A stretch of 7,948 nucleotides of DNA from Spirosomataceae bacterium (GCA_030731175.1 JANQUM010000140.1:1-7948); one strand, 5' to 3'; positions 1-7,125 are shown, counted from the stretch's first letter. Notes: generated by a model not told the origin, from the sequence alone. Translations and numbers: made by a program.

Positions 1-1
1 G

Positions 2-937
2 TTTACAGCAACAGAGCTTTACACCAACGGAATATTTGTAAACACTAACTCTGCCCGTTCGGCTTCATTAGCCAGAGTAGGTATTGGCGAGGTGCTTTTA
101 ATGTGGGGACACAGCTTTATGGCGGGACCGGGTGGTGGTACCAGCATAAGTTCAAATGATCAACGGAGTAGAACTATTCCAACTGTTCTCGCAAATCCTG
201 ACTACCCAAATAATAACTTCTTTCAAAATATCCCCGAACTCCCATTACAGTTTAAACCTATGGATGAGGGGCAAGTAGGTCCTTTTGGGATGGAATCGTG
301 GTTTTTTAGCGGCTTGGCGGACACCCTCATCAATCGTCTACAAGTTCCGGTACTAATTTATTCAGCTGCATTTGGCGGTTCAAATATATATCAAAACTAC
401 AAGAATATTCGGAATGAACCGTTCGGATATACGTGGTTCGGCAATGGGATTTGGCAGAATAACGGATTCCCTTTCAAGCCTATCGAGGCAACTTTTGGGC
501 GATACGTTCCGGTTACAGGCTTACGTGGAATCATTACTGCTCACGGCGTAAATGATAACTCAACTCTTTACGCAGACCCGGTCAATTTCGCATCCAACTT
601 CAATTTTGTTATCAATCATATTCGCACCGTTTCCGCAAATAACGCCCCAAATCTGGCATTTATGTTAGGCATGGAGGACGACCAATTTAACGCAATCAAT
701 AACCAATTAGTAAACATCATAAACAACGACCCCAACATCTTTATGGGAATTGACCTCCGTGACCCCGCAACACATGGCTCCTGGCGAGACGACAGTTATG
801 GAACCGATAGAGGACACTTTATCAATATGCTTGGCTTAGAAAAGTATTTAGGACTTTGGGCAAACGCCATCCAAAATTCTTTTTTCACTAATACAACTCC
901 AATTGTTCCGGTAGTAAATTCTGCTTTGATGAATTAG
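2..937 (+). CDS. SGNH-type esterase (sialate O-acetylesterase-like), 5'-truncated
   Basis: This is the C-terminal part of a probable SGNH-superfamily hydrolase, a group of serine esterases that often deacetylate carbohydrates. The frame is open from base 2, so the gene begins outside the window. The first ATG at 92 is not the real start, because the residues just before it (VGIGEVLL) resemble the strand that leads into the catalytic Ser in sialate O-acetylesterases. Blocks visible: block I GHSFMAG, with the presumed nucleophile Ser at 104-106; a Gly-rich AAFGGSN block II-like stretch; block III GVND at 545-556, which supplies oxyanion-hole residues; and block V DRGH, with Asp at 806-808 and His at 815-817. 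Block I is unusual, since acetylesterases normally have GQSN. The protein is rich in Asn and aromatic residues, as exported Bacteroidota enzymes often are, but the signal peptide is not in view. The stop at 935-937 is followed by a terminator. The substrate cannot be told. Confidence 0.72.
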   Translation, partial: FTATELYTNGIFVNTNSARSASLARVGIGEVLLMWGHSFMAGPGGGTSISSNDQRSRTIPTVLANPDYPNNNFFQNIPELPLQFKPMDEGQVGPFGMESWFFSGLADTLINRLQVPVLIYSAAFGGSNIYQNYKNIRNEPFGYTWFGNGIWQNNGFPFKPIEATFGRYVPVTGLRGIITAHGVNDNSTLYADPVNFASNFNFVINHIRTVSANNAPNLAFMLGMEDDQFNAINNQLVNIINNDPNIFMGIDLRDPATHGSWRDDSYGTDRGHFINMLGLEKYLGLWANAIQNSFFTNTTPIVPVVNSALMN

Positions 938-989
938 TTGTAATCGAATATTTTTAACACTTCGAGCGAAATTTATCCCAAATATCTGA

Positions 990-1020
990 GCTACTTGCAA
1001 TTGCGAGTAGCTTTTTTGTT
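990..1020 (+). terminator. Intrinsic terminator after the esterase gene
   Basis: A 9-bp stem (GCTACTTGC pairing with GCGAGTAGC, one G-U pair) closes on an AATT loop and is followed directly by six T residues (1012-1017). It starts 53 bp after the esterase stop codon and ends 46 bp before the next start codon. It therefore probably separates the esterase transcript from the following gene run. Confidence 0.85.
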
Positions 1021-1065
1021 AAATTGCGTGGTCGTCTATCGTTAAACTAAACTTCTGTTTCATTC

Positions 1066-2835
1066 ATGACTAATAAAATCAAAGTCGGGATATTTTTTGG
1101 CGGGCAATCTCGCGAACGTGAAATCTCTTTTCGTGGTGGCAGAACCACTTTAGACCACATCAATAAAGCCATTTTTGAGCCAGTACCGATATTTATTGAC
1201 AGCCTCGGAAACTTCATTTTGATAAACCCCGAACTACTTTACGAAGAGGCGATTCCCACTTTCTATCCCTCAAAAAACCTCAACCGTGGTTTTAGAGTCT
1301 ATATCGAACACCTCGGAAAACTAAACGAAACGCAGCTTTACAAGCTGATTTATAAAATTGGCAAACAGATAAAACCCGAAAACCTTGCCGAGCACATTGA
1401 TTTCGCTTTTTTGGTATTACACGGGCCGCACGCCGAAGACGGCAGTATTCAGGGCTTAATGGAATGGTTCGGAATTCCGTACCTCGGCCCCGGCATTTTA
1501 GGCTCGGCGGTAGGTGTTGACAAGCCCGTTCAAAATAAATTATTGGCGTTGGCAACCGGGCAGCAAAAGAAAATGCAAACCATTACTTCTGGAGAATGGC
1601 ATGCCGCAGACCGCTCCCGGATGTTCATGGATATTATAAATACCATCGGATTTCCGTTTGTTGTCAAATCTCCGCACCAAGGTTCATCCATCGGCGTGGC
1701 AATTGTCAGAAAACGCAGCCTTGACGAGTTTGTTCGATCAATGAACAAATGCTTTTTTGAGGTGGAAGTAACTAAAAAAGAATGGGACGGACTTTCAACA
1801 AGACAAAAGAAAAACTACGTAGAGAAAATAGCCAGCTTAGAAGAAGGAATTAGTCTTCCAGCCAGCATTCACGGAAAATACATCGCTCATCCCGCCGAAT
1901 TAATCGAAGAACTTGACGCCCTATTATTCTCTTATAAAGAAGTTCTTATAACGTCCGTTCATTCAGAATACGAAGTTTTGATTGAAGAATTTACAACGGG
2001 GCAAGAGTTTTCCTGTGGTATAATACAAGACGACACCGGAGCGGCATTTGCCCTTCCACCCACCGAAATAACCGCAGAACAGCAGGCGTTTGATTTTAAA
2101 GCAAAATACGAAACCAACACCACCAAGAAGAATATCCCAGTAAACACTTCTACCGAAAATTTACTAAGAATTGAAGAACAGGTCTTGAAAGCATTTACCC
2201 AACTAAATATGGGCGTAATTTGCCGCATTGACGGCTTCTTAACGCCCGATAATCGAGTCATCTTACACGACCCCAATTCACTGCCGGGCATGTCTCCTAC
2301 TTCTTTAATATTCAAACAAATGGCAGAAATTGGACTGAACGTAACGAACTCAATTAGCTACCTTGTTCGGCAGTCTGTGAAAGAAAGAATTCGTTCCGGG
2401 AAAAATACATTTCACTCCCGCGAATTATTAAGTAGAATTGACACCGCACTTCAGGAAGAACTCACGCGGCCACGCAAAAAAGTGGCGATTCTTTTTGGCG
2501 AAAACGATGATGAATATTTACACGCTCAACAAAAATACGGTGAGTACGCAGCATCAGCAGATTACGAACCCGTTCCGGTTTGCGTAGCTGGAAACGGCTC
2601 AATGTACCGCATCCCGCTGAACTTGATGGCAAAACCAAACATCTTTGAATTTGGGGTTTCGGTTGGACAAGGAAAGCATGAGTTCATAACTCGTTGCATC
2701 AAACAAACTGAACATATCGTGAAAAAGTACGTTGGCGACGTGCATCTAAACGTTTCAAAAATAACCGCAACAGATTTAGCGAACGAATTTCAACTCATTT
2801 ATCAAGTTGATACCGAACAAATTTTGGAGTTGTAG
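1066..2835 (+). CDS. D-alanine--D-alanine ligase-like ATP-grasp protein, elongated
   Basis: Ddl enzymes join two D-Ala in the cytoplasm, using ATP, for peptidoglycan precursors. The Ddl landmarks run in order: N-terminal FFGGQSREREIS with E17 at the position of the D-Ala-binding Glu (E15 of E. coli DdlB); HGPHAEDGSIQG at 119-130; GIPYLGP at 136-142 and VDK at 151-153; VVKSPHQGSSIGV at 199-211, the Ser loop; EEFTTGQE at 307-314; an omega-loop-like FDFKAKYET at 342-350; RID at 387-389; and DPNSLPGM at 402-409. Three features are odd. The protein is 589 residues against about 300-370 for ordinary Ddl. About 65-70 extra residues lie between the Ser loop and the EEF strand. After the core (about 470) a region resembling the N-terminal domain reappears (KKVAILFG, then YEPVPV) without a second ATP-grasp core. 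The usual metal-binding ExN is DPN. An in-frame TAA at 1048-1050 makes ATG 1066 the first possible ATG. No Shine-Dalgarno or strong promoter is visible. D-Ala-D-Ala specificity is inferred; another dipeptide ligase is possible. Confidence 0.85.
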   Translation: MTNKIKVGIFFGGQSREREISFRGGRTTLDHINKAIFEPVPIFIDSLGNFILINPELLYEEAIPTFYPSKNLNRGFRVYIEHLGKLNETQLYKLIYKIGKQIKPENLAEHIDFAFLVLHGPHAEDGSIQGLMEWFGIPYLGPGILGSAVGVDKPVQNKLLALATGQQKKMQTITSGEWHAADRSRMFMDIINTIGFPFVVKSPHQGSSIGVAIVRKRSLDEFVRSMNKCFFEVEVTKKEWDGLSTRQKKNYVEKIASLEEGISLPASIHGKYIAHPAELIEELDALLFSYKEVLITSVHSEYEVLIEEFTTGQEFSCGIIQDDTGAAFALPPTEITAEQQAFDFKAKYETNTTKKNIPVNTSTENLLRIEEQVLKAFTQLNMGVICRIDGFLTPDNRVILHDPNSLPGMSPTSLIFKQMAEIGLNVTNSISYLVRQSVKERIRSGKNTFHSRELLSRIDTALQEELTRPRKKVAILFGENDDEYLHAQQKYGEYAASADYEPVPVCVAGNGSMYRIPLNLMAKPNIFEFGVSVGQGKHEFITRCIKQTEHIVKKYVGDVHLNVSKITATDLANEFQLIYQVDTEQILEL

Positions 2836-2898
2836 AAAAAACTCTTGCAATACGTCGGTTAATCTAAAATCAGTCAAAAGAAATACTGGTTCTACTTT

Positions 2899-3531
2899 AT
2901 GTCAAAACAGAAAAAGCAGAAGTTTTACGTAGTTTGGGAAGGAAAACAAACGGGCATATTCAACGATTGGGATACCTGCAAAAAGCAAGTTTTTGGTGTA
3001 GACGGTGCAAAATATAAATCGTACGAATCAAAAACAGAAGCTGAAACAGCGTTTGGTAAATCGTATTTTGAAGCCGTAGTTTTAGAAAAGAAATTACCTC
3101 CAAAACCCAATCCAAATGCCTCACCACCAATAATTCAATCAATTGTAGTGGATGCGGCGTGGAATTCCAAAAATAAAGATATGGAATACCAAGGTTTTAA
3201 TTTTTCGACGAAAGAACGTCTTTTTAAGAAAGGCCCCTACGCTGGTGCAACAAATAATATTGGTGAGTTTTTAGCAATTGTACATGCATTAGCATTGCTA
3301 AAAAAACACAACTCTAATTTACCAATTTACACCGATTCCCGAACGGCAATGAGCTGGGTAAATCGTAAATTTGCGAACACAAAACTCGAAAAAACAGATA
3401 AAAACACTGAGGTTTTTGAGTTGCTGAAACGGGCAGTTGATTGGTTAAAAGCTAACACCTACCCCAACAAAATTTTAAAATGGGACACCAAAAATTGGGG
3501 AGAAAATCCAGCAGATTTTGGAAGAAAATAA
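2899..3531 (+). CDS. Ribonuclease H with N-terminal viroplasmin (hybrid-binding) domain
   Basis: This protein would cut the RNA strand of RNA:DNA hybrids, for example Okazaki primers or R-loops, in the cytoplasm. Residues about 8-55 form a viroplasmin/RNase H1 N-terminal domain (KFYVVWEGKQTGIFNDWDTC, then a VFGVDGAKYKSY stretch), known to bind hybrids. A Pro-rich linker at about 66-77 leads to an RNase H fold at 80-210. All four catalytic acids can be placed: D85 in VVDAAW, E123 in NNIGEF, D146 in YTDSRTA and D206 in NPADFGRK. It differs from E. coli RNase HI in lacking the CSGNPG signature after the first Asp and in having no obvious counterpart of the catalytic-loop His (here WDTKNWGENPAD). 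It follows the ligase-like gene by 63 bp and ends 16 bp before the glycosyltransferase gene, so co-transcription is likely. The family assignment is firm. I give no symbol because Bacteroidota often carry a second RNase H. Confidence 0.92.
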   Translation: MSKQKKQKFYVVWEGKQTGIFNDWDTCKKQVFGVDGAKYKSYESKTEAETAFGKSYFEAVVLEKKLPPKPNPNASPPIIQSIVVDAAWNSKNKDMEYQGFNFSTKERLFKKGPYAGATNNIGEFLAIVHALALLKKHNSNLPIYTDSRTAMSWVNRKFANTKLEKTDKNTEVFELLKRAVDWLKANTYPNKILKWDTKNWGENPADFGRK

Positions 3532-3547
3532 AGCTAACGTGCTGTAA

Positions 3548-4507
3548 ATGAAAGATATACAAATTTCCGTGCTGATTCCACTTTATAACGAAGACGAATC
3601 ACTACCCGAACTTCACGCTTGGATAAAACGCGTAATGGACGAACACCATTTTACTTACGAAGTATTGTTTGTTGACGACGGCAGCAAAGACGATTCTTGG
3701 AGAGTTATAACCGAACTCAGCAAAAAAGACAGCAACGTTCGAGGTTTTCGGTTCGTCAGGAATTATGGTAAAACCGCCGCCTTGCAAACTGGCTTCAACG
3801 CTGCAAATGGCAGCGTAATAATCACGATGGATGCCGACCTGCAAGACAGCCCCGACGAAATACCGGGATTATACGAAATGATCAAAAATGAAGGCTTTGA
3901 CATGGTTTCGGGGTGGAAGAAAAAACGTTTTGATCCCATTTCGAAAACGCTTCCCACTAAATTATACAACGCCGTACTTCGCTCACTATCAGGAATTAAA
4001 CTACACGACTTCAATTGTGGGCTAAAAGCTTACGACTCCCGTGTTGCTAAAAGTCTCACCATTTACGGCGAAATGCACCGCTTTATTCCTTACGTGGCAA
4101 AATGGAACGGTTTTACCAAAATTGGCGAACGGGAAGTACAACACCGGGCAAGAAAATACGGTACCACAAAGTTCGGGCTTGACCGCTTTATAAATGGTTT
4201 TTTAGATGTCTTGACCATCTCGTTTGTCAATAAATTTGGTCGTCGTCCCATGCATTTGTTCGGGGCTTTGGGCGTGCTATCGTTTTTTGTGGGTTCGATG
4301 ATTACAACTTTTCTGATTTTCGAAAAAATATACAACATTTGGCAAGAAAACGCTTACCGAAACGTAACTGATAATCCACTTTTCTTCTTAGCTTTGGTTG
4401 CTATCCTTATGGGAGAGCAATTATTTGTGGGAGGCTTTATTGGCGAACTACTCGTAAAAAATAATATCAAAAAAGAGGACGAATACATCATTGACGCAGA
4501 AGTTTGA
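3548..4507 (+). CDS. Family 2 glycosyltransferase, DPM1/GtrB-like, membrane-anchored
   Basis: The protein probably moves a sugar from a nucleotide donor to a polyprenyl phosphate at the cytoplasmic face of the membrane, as DPM1, ArnC and GtrB relatives do. The GT-A domain fills about 1-230: ISVLIPLYNED at 6-16, VDDGS at 42-46, NYGKTAALQTGFNAANG at 72-88, the metal-binding DADLQD at 95-100, DFNCGLKAY at 154-162, GEMHRFIPYVA at 174-184 and the HRARKYGTTKFG stretch ending at 210. Two hydrophobic segments follow at about 237-258 and 277-300, with a short charged tail, matching the GtrB-type layout of about 310-330 residues. A TAA codon at 3545-3547 directly precedes the ATG in frame, which fixes the start. 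It lies 16 bp after the RNase H gene and 29 bp before the next gene. No flippase or second glycosyltransferase is adjacent, so donor sugar and final acceptor are unknown. Confidence 0.9.
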   Translation: MKDIQISVLIPLYNEDESLPELHAWIKRVMDEHHFTYEVLFVDDGSKDDSWRVITELSKKDSNVRGFRFVRNYGKTAALQTGFNAANGSVIITMDADLQDSPDEIPGLYEMIKNEGFDMVSGWKKKRFDPISKTLPTKLYNAVLRSLSGIKLHDFNCGLKAYDSRVAKSLTIYGEMHRFIPYVAKWNGFTKIGEREVQHRARKYGTTKFGLDRFINGFLDVLTISFVNKFGRRPMHLFGALGVLSFFVGSMITTFLIFEKIYNIWQENAYRNVTDNPLFFLALVAILMGEQLFVGGFIGELLVKNNIKKEDEYIIDAEV

Positions 4508-4536
4508 AACCCCAACCCTTACTATAACTACATAAA

Positions 4537-5400
4537 ATGAATCCGATAACTTTTGAAAGAATAGAGGCCTACCTATCAAAAAGGTTGTCTAGCTCAGAGC
4601 GAAAAAGCTTCGAGGAGGAAATTTCAGCAGATGCTTCACTGAAAGAAATGGTAGTGAAGATGCAGCTTTTACGTAAAATTACGGAACGCAACCTGACTCG
4701 GTCAAAAATTATTAGTATTCATGAAGTAAAAACGGCTGAATGGGCGAAAGCACTATCTAAAACTGAAGAAGAGTTTGAGGAAAAAGTAACACTCCTTACG
4801 CCAAATAACAATGACGTAGCTAACGAAACATTGATCCCGAGTGAAGAAATATTACAGGAAGATACCAACTTACTTGAAGAAGTGGTCACTGAGGAGGAAA
4901 TGGCGGAAGTTGACGAAGAAGTTGTTTATGATTACGAAGAACCGCCACGGCGTGGGAACGCACTTTCAATAGTTTTAACCATTCTTATCCTATCGATAAT
5001 TGCCGGAAGCATATTTATCTATTTAGCTAAAACACCAATAACCGTTCGAGAAGGAAATCCATTACTTACCGCAAAGGGAGTAGCCCTTGATTCCGCCCAG
5101 AAAGTATATGTAGAAATTTACGAAGAAGGTGTTACTGCACTTGCCCAAAATAATAACTTGGCTGCAATAAATCACTTTGAAGACGTCACTTCTTTTGACA
5201 GATTACCCGGCTATTATTTGGATGCCTCCCACTTCCTCAATGCAGCGGCACATTCGCAGCAACAGCAACCAAATAGAGCAACAAAGCTACTGAATAGCAT
5301 TATTTTACAAAAATCTTTTGCGTACCCGTACACCAATAAAGATAAAATTCAGGTTTGGTGTAAAATTTATTGGGCAAAAATAATGGGCTTTGATGATTGA
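4537..5400 (+). CDS. Single-pass membrane protein, anti-sigma-like N-terminus and TPR-like C-terminus
   Basis: I do not recognise a specific named protein. The first 50 residues (FERIEAYLSKRLSSSERKSF, then EEEISADASLKEMV) match the helical pattern of the zinc-less anti-sigma-like domains common in Bacteroidota membrane regulators, which would sit in the cytoplasm. A strongly acidic, low-complexity stretch runs from about 76 to 136. One membrane helix lies at about 142-164 (ALSIVLTILILSIIAGSIF), preceded by RRG, which favours an inside N-terminus by the positive-inside rule. The periplasmic part (about 165-287) is helical and TPR-like: a segment around YEEGVTALAQNNNLAAINHF, then residues about 223-255 with DASHFLNAAAHS and RATKLLNSII. 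An in-frame TAA at 4525-4527 fixes the start. It is the last gene of the plus-strand run and ends 2 bp from the convergent symporter gene. No sigma factor gene is adjacent, so a regulatory role is inference; a scaffold or assembly role is equally possible. Confidence 0.7.
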   Translation: MNPITFERIEAYLSKRLSSSERKSFEEEISADASLKEMVVKMQLLRKITERNLTRSKIISIHEVKTAEWAKALSKTEEEFEEKVTLLTPNNNDVANETLIPSEEILQEDTNLLEEVVTEEEMAEVDEEVVYDYEEPPRRGNALSIVLTILILSIIAGSIFIYLAKTPITVREGNPLLTAKGVALDSAQKVYVEIYEEGVTALAQNNNLAAINHFEDVTSFDRLPGYYLDASHFLNAAAHSQQQQPNRATKLLNSIILQKSFAYPYTNKDKIQVWCKIYWAKIMGFDD

Positions 5401-5402
5401 TT

Positions 5403-6950
5403 TTAATGGAAAATAACGTGTAAAGCCACCAACGAAAAGAGCAAAGCAACAGCGTAGTAAGTTAAACGTGAACTAGCCGGAACGTACAATTTTCGCCAAG
5501 GATACCAACCCGTTTTGAATGTCGAAAGCGAAACAATTCCGAAGCCGATTATAATCACAAAAAATGCCCGAACGAAGTAATTCATTTCTGGAAAGAAGTG
5601 AATCAATACCAAGTGCAGCGGAATGGTACTACAAAAGCCAACCAATGCAAGCTTTTTAGAAGGAGCAACCATAAAAATTGCCGAACAAATCAAGACCACA
5701 ATTCCGCAATTTATGTAATACCGAAGTTCGTTCAGCGTGTGAGTGAAAGCTGCTTCGGGGTTCTCAAATTTGACGTAAAGTAAAACCATACCCATTGTAA
5801 TTCCGGTTAAAAGCGTAAATATGATAGTCCGCCTTCCGGCAGTAACTACTTCATAATCAGTTGCCTCTGGTTTGATATACATCTTGTAAATATCAATCGA
5901 AAATAGCGTAGCCAGCGAATTAAACGTAGAATCTACCGTACTCATTAGCGAAGCAAACAACGCACAAAGCACAATACCTTTTACACCAACTGGCAAATAG
6001 GTATTAACCAAATACGGAAACGCCATGTCTGGCTCAGCGATACCACTTTGACCCACAATTCCGAACAATGCAATTCCCGGAATAACGATTAAAACCGCCA
6101 TAAAATACTTTAAAACGCCACCAACTAGTAAGCCCTTTTGAGCTTCTCCAAGGTTTTTTGCCGCAAGAGAGCGTTGAATAACCGATTGATCTGCACACCA
6201 ATAATTGATGTTCAATAAAAATAACCCGAATACGTGAATCCAAGGAAGTTTGGGGTGGTCGGCGGGAAGATGCAAGTGCATTAATTGCGGCGTTTTTATG
6301 TATAATTGCTTCCAGCCGCCCAGTTCGTGTACCGCAATAAGAAGTACAATTGTTGCCCCAATGAACAGAATTACGAACTGAACAATATCAGTTTTGACTA
6401 CCGCCGCCAAACCACCTAAATACGTATAAATTGCGGAGAAAACGCCCAAACCAATCAATATCACTACGATTCGAGTAATGCGGTCATCGCTTATAAAAGT
6501 AAAATACTCGGCAAAAACGAGTTCTGCGGCGTACGCTCCCCAAAAAAGTGCCGCTCCTAAGGTTATGGTAGAAAAAAGGACCAAATTCGCCACGGAGTAA
6601 ACCAAGCCAACCCTATTTCCTAATCGTTTGTTGATGAATTGGGTAATCGTAACAACTCGCTCCCGCAAATACATCGGCACGAAAATGAAAGCCGCCATCA
6701 AAATTCCCTGAATAGCGTTTATTTCAAGACTCGCCTGAGCCAGTCCAAATAAAAACGCCGAACCCATCATACCTAAAAACTGATACCCCTGAATATTGGT
6801 GGCAATGGTTGAAAAAGCGATAGAATACCATTTCAGATCACGGTTGCTAAGAAAATATTCTTCTGAAGACACTTCTCCGGTTTGTCGCCCACGAACCGCA
6901 ACCACGAAAATGAGAATAAAATAAGCGAGTACAATGAGTAAGTCCGTCAC
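5403..6950 (-). CDS. Sodium:solute symporter (SSS/SLC5 family)
   Basis: This is an inner-membrane transporter that would use the sodium gradient to import an organic solute such as a sugar, sialic acid or similar compound. It has 515 residues and about 13-14 hydrophobic segments, normal for the family. Signatures are the TM1 region SNRDLKWYSIAFSTIATNIQ at 35-54, VVKTDIVQF at 184-192, WCADQSVIQRSLAAKN at 251-266, and a 23-residue stretch at 333-355 with the S337-T338 pair where vSGLT has its Na2-site Ser-Ser, ending FSIDIY. The start is GTG at 6948-6950; reading upstream, an in-frame TGA comes before any ATG, so GTG is the best start. No Shine-Dalgarno is evident. The gene is tail-to-tail with the anti-sigma-like gene and diverges from the TraB/GumN gene. 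No catabolic, binding or outer-membrane uptake gene lies beside it, so the substrate is open. The family call is firm. Confidence 0.93.
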   Translation of the reverse strand: MTDLLIVLAYFILIFVVAVRGRQTGEVSSEEYFLSNRDLKWYSIAFSTIATNIQGYQFLGMMGSAFLFGLAQASLEINAIQGILMAAFIFVPMYLRERVVTITQFINKRLGNRVGLVYSVANLVLFSTITLGAALFWGAYAAELVFAEYFTFISDDRITRIVVILIGLGVFSAIYTYLGGLAAVVKTDIVQFVILFIGATIVLLIAVHELGGWKQLYIKTPQLMHLHLPADHPKLPWIHVFGLFLLNINYWCADQSVIQRSLAAKNLGEAQKGLLVGGVLKYFMAVLIVIPGIALFGIVGQSGIAEPDMAFPYLVNTYLPVGVKGIVLCALFASLMSTVDSTFNSLATLFSIDIYKMYIKPEATDYEVVTAGRRTIIFTLLTGITMGMVLLYVKFENPEAAFTHTLNELRYYINCGIVVLICSAIFMVAPSKKLALVGFCSTIPLHLVLIHFFPEMNYFVRAFFVIIIGFGIVSLSTFKTGWYPWRKLYVPASSRLTYYAVALLFSLVALHVIFH

Positions 6951-7017
6951 GTTAAAAAAGGGATTTTGAAGAATAGAATTGTTAAATTTATGGATAAAAT
7001 CTCAACCATTTTGAAGT

Positions 7018-7051
7018 GTTGGTCAATTTATCGGCGACGTTCGTCAATTTA
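7018..7051. repeat. Direct repeat pair, 21 bp apart, candidate operator
   Basis: GTTGGTCAATTTA (7018-7030) and GTTCGTCAATTTA (7039-7051) agree at 12 of 13 positions and start exactly 21 bp apart, about two DNA turns. They sit between two divergent genes and just upstream of the -7 box of the TraB/GumN gene. This spacing would let a dimeric regulator bind one face of the helix. No regulator gene is in the window, so operator function is inference. Confidence 0.4.
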
Positions 7052-7076
7052 ATTCGTTTCGTTGGGGCTTCTCCCC

Positions 7077-7084
7077 TACTTTTG
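7077..7084 (+). promoter_or_regulatory. Bacteroidota-type -7 box for the TraB/GumN gene
   Basis: TACTTTTG fits the Bacteroidota -7 consensus TAnnTTTG exactly and lies 41 bp before the ATG, placing a start of transcription near 7090. The partner -33 element is weak: TTTC at 7057-7060 with a 16-bp spacer or TTCG at 7053-7056 with 20 bp, neither a TTTG. A short GGGG/CCCC inverted repeat (7064-7076) lies immediately upstream of the box. Confidence 0.45.
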
Positions 7085-7125
7085 AATTGTTAAATCAACA
7101 GAAAACAGTTGTAAAAAAAACTTTT

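Larger units (their letters stand above)
6976..7095. repeat. Exact 12-bp repeat at both ends of the divergent intergenic region
   Basis: GAATTGTTAAAT occurs at 6976-6987 and again at 7084-7095 in the same orientation. One copy lies 26 bp upstream of the symporter GTG. The other begins at the last base of the TraB/GumN -7 box and covers its predicted transcription start. It is AT-rich, so chance is possible, but the placement near both genes' starts suits a shared regulatory site. Confidence 0.3.

Noticed and set aside
1015..1044. Possible promoter for the ligase-like gene (TTTG at 1015-1018, TATCGTTA at 1037-1044, 18-bp spacer)
   Set aside because: The -7 box matches only four of the six fixed positions, and the -33 element lies in the terminator T-run. 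It is suggestive but not supported enough to list.
1959..2315. Antisense reading frame of 118 codons inside the ligase-like gene
   Set aside because: It lies wholly opposite a well-supported gene with clear family motifs and shows no recognisable domain of its own.
2836..2898. Possible continuation of a split longer ligase gene after the 2833-2835 stop
   Set aside because: The frame reaches another stop within nine codons and no ligase motifs appear in other frames before the RNase H gene, so there is no evidence of a recent nonsense mutation or frameshift here.
5386..5427. GGCTTT ... AAAGCC inverted repeat across the convergent gene ends as a bidirectional terminator
   Set aside because: The arms are only 6 bp with a 30-base loop, and no T-run follows on either strand at the right place. 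It is too weak to call.
6034..6243. Second minus-strand reading frame inside the symporter gene, as a sign of frameshift
   Set aside because: The symporter frame is intact from GTG to stop with all family motifs; the shorter frame is a shifted shadow.
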